Origin: Acidobacteriota bacterium
GTDB taxonomy: Bacteria; Acidobacteriota; Blastocatellia; Pyrinomonadales; Pyrinomonadaceae
Assembly: GCA_003222835.1 (NCBI GenBank)
Contig: QHXE01000390.1
Coordinates: 1 to 9,545, forward strand
Reading direction: 5' to 3'
DNA: 9,545 nt
Shown here: in pieces, positions 8,673 to 9,545 of the stretch
How the letters are laid out: each line of letters starts with the position of its first letter
Position numbering within the stretch: the first letter of the stretch is position 1
The notes under the pieces: generated by a model
The model's database searches: none
Told to the model about the DNA's origin: nothing
The model's input: only the letters and a program-made list of their open reading frames with translations
Made by a program: the position numbers and the translations under genes

Positions 8673-9239
8673 TTGAAAAAGAAGCCCTCAGACGTTGATA
8701 CTCGAGCGAAGCGCATCAAGCTGCTGCTGATGGACTGCGACGGCGTGATGACCGATGGCCGCATCAAGCTCCTGGAGAACGGCGACGAGCAGAAAACATT
8801 CAACGTGCGTGACGGTCACGGCATCGTTTTATTTCATCGCGCCGGCTTGAAGACGGGAATCATTTCCGGGCGCAGCTCCAGCTTCGTGCAAAAGCGCGCT
8901 TGGGAATTGGGCATGCCCCAGGAGTTTGTTTGGCAAGGCTGCCACAACAAGATCGAGACCTTCGAAGACGTGCTCAGTCGCGCGAAACTCGAGGTGAGCG
9001 AACTCGCCTTTATCGGCGACGACGTTACCGACATTCCAATCATGCAACGCGTCGGACTCGCCGTCGCGGTTGCCGATGCCGAGGGGGAAACAAAGCGAGC
9101 CGCGCATTACGTGACGAAACGAAATGGCGGCCATGGCGCGGTGCGCGAAGTCATCGACCTCATCCTCAAATCACAAGATCGTTGGGACGACTTGATGAAG
9201 CGATATCTGTCAGAACCGCCTGCGGTAGCGGGCGGTTAG
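8673..9239 (+). CDS. kdsC: 3-deoxy-D-manno-octulosonate 8-phosphate phosphatase (KdsC)
   Basis: KdsC is the HAD-superfamily phosphatase that converts Kdo-8-phosphate to Kdo, two genes' work after KdsA and before activation by KdsB. At 188 residues it matches the family. HAD motif I is LLLMDCDGVMTDG (17-29) with nucleophile Asp21 and Asp23. NVRDGHGI is at 44-51, motif II is IISGRSS (63-69), QGCHNKIE (88-95) carries Lys93 of motif III, and motif IV is FIGDDVTD (113-120). A GGHGAVREVIDLIL tail (152-165) is typical of KdsC. The start is TTG at 8673. Residues 180-188 (SEPPAVAGG) come from an inverted repeat, and the stop TAG lies at the end of its left arm. It follows larB after 104 bases with its own ribosome binding site. 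The capless HAD fold suggests a tetramer (family knowledge). Confidence 0.94.
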   Translation: MKKKPSDVDTRAKRIKLLLMDCDGVMTDGRIKLLENGDEQKTFNVRDGHGIVLFHRAGLKTGIISGRSSSFVQKRAWELGMPQEFVWQGCHNKIETFEDVLSRAKLEVSELAFIGDDVTDIPIMQRVGLAVAVADAEGETKRAAHYVTKRNGGHGAVREVIDLILKSQDRWDDLMKRYLSEPPAVAGG

Positions 9240-9281
9240 CTTTGAGACTCGCGCTCTGTGAATTAAGATCAACCGCCCGCT
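9208..9281. repeat. Inverted repeat overlapping the kdsC stop codon
   Basis: TGTCAGAACCGCCTGCGGTA (9208-9227) shares the core GTCAGAACCGC-NN-GCGGTAGCG with the element before larE. AGCGGGCGGTT (9227-9237) pairs perfectly over 11 bases with AACCGCCCGCT (9271-9281) across a 33-base loop. Its left arm encodes the last residues of KdsC and the first base of the stop. There is no T tract after it, so a classic terminator is not indicated, although it may still act on the mRNA 3' end. Confidence 0.72.
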
Positions 9282-9545
9282 GGAACACCTGGATCACCGA
9301 AATCGCCTATTTGCGTAACAGCCGGCCTCTTGAAACGGATTGTCAGACTGTCGCCGGAATGGATGCTTGCAATGAAGGTCCTTGACAGTACCCTGGTACC
9401 CCGGGTTATTAAGAACTGCCACTCGACTGCCGGGTATTTCAGTTCCACTCAAAGCAGCTCGGATCTCAGCATTTTCAGTATTAAATGATCATACCTGAGC
9501 GGTGTATGCAATTAACGCGAAGAGTGAAGAGCGAAACGATGGATT
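9240..9545. other. Gene-free tail of the window
   Basis: These 306 bases hold no convincing reading frame; stop codons are frequent and the longest frames lack family-like sequence. Contents are the right arm of the kdsC-end repeat, a promoter-like site near 9382-9412, and an ATG at 9539 preceded by AGAG/GAAGAG-type purines. That ATG could be the first codon of a gene that continues beyond the edge, but only three codons are visible. Confidence 0.5.
9382..9412 (+). promoter_or_regulatory. Candidate sigma-70-type promoter with a dyad in the spacer
   Basis: TTGACA at 9382-9387 is a perfect -35 hexamer. TATTAA at 9407-9412 could be the -10, with a 19-base spacer that is longer than ideal. Between them, ACCCTGGTACCCCGGGT (9390-9406) is a near-palindrome with two mismatched pairs, placed where a repressor or MerR-type activator could bind. 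It points toward the right edge, so it may drive a gene starting at or after 9539. The call rests on pattern alone. Confidence 0.4.

Overview
The window reads as chromosomal DNA of a Gram-negative bacterium, because it carries two Kdo (lipopolysaccharide core sugar) genes. Moderate-to-high GC, two abundant families of inverted repeats that run into coding ends, and a large secreted M1-peptidase-like/TPR protein suggest Acidobacteriota, perhaps a Blastocatellia/Pyrinomonadales-type lineage. That assignment rests on recollection of similar repeats and gene style and is inference.

Layout: positions 2-142 (+) hold the last 46 codons of a membrane protein that converges on mutS. mutS (195-3077, -) is complete but carries an in-frame 135-bp inverted-repeat element inside its connector domain. 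The 417-bp gap between mutS and kdsA is largely filled by a second, larger member of the same repeat family (3179-3397) with 12-bp perfect terminal inverted repeats and a 10-bp direct repeat at its edges. Then follow five co-directional genes: kdsA (3495-4325), a secreted 767-residue M1-peptidase-like protein with a destroyed zinc motif plus TPR-like and C-terminal alpha/beta regions (4480-6783), larE (6950-7813), larB (7813-8568) and kdsC (8673-9239). The last 306 bases have no convincing gene but do contain a promoter-like site with a dyad.

Function: KdsA makes Kdo-8-phosphate from arabinose-5-phosphate and PEP, and KdsC dephosphorylates it, so these two bracket a short pathway. LarB and LarE make the organic part of the nickel-pincer nucleotide cofactor of lactate racemase-type enzymes. 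larC and larA are not in the window. MutS is the mismatch-repair sensor and is divergently transcribed.

The most unusual theme is how repeats interact with genes. One family (CTCTCCC...GGGAGAGG palindromes) sits in frame inside mutS and again beside it. A second family (core GTCAGAACCGC-NN-GCGGTAGCG) fills the whole gap before larE. Related copies also form the C-terminal codons of larE and kdsC, and probably larB, so three genes in a row end in repeat-derived tails. The other notable item is the M1-like protein, where the HExxH-x18-E motif is in exact register but reads EAVAR-x18-E, suggesting a non-catalytic family member.
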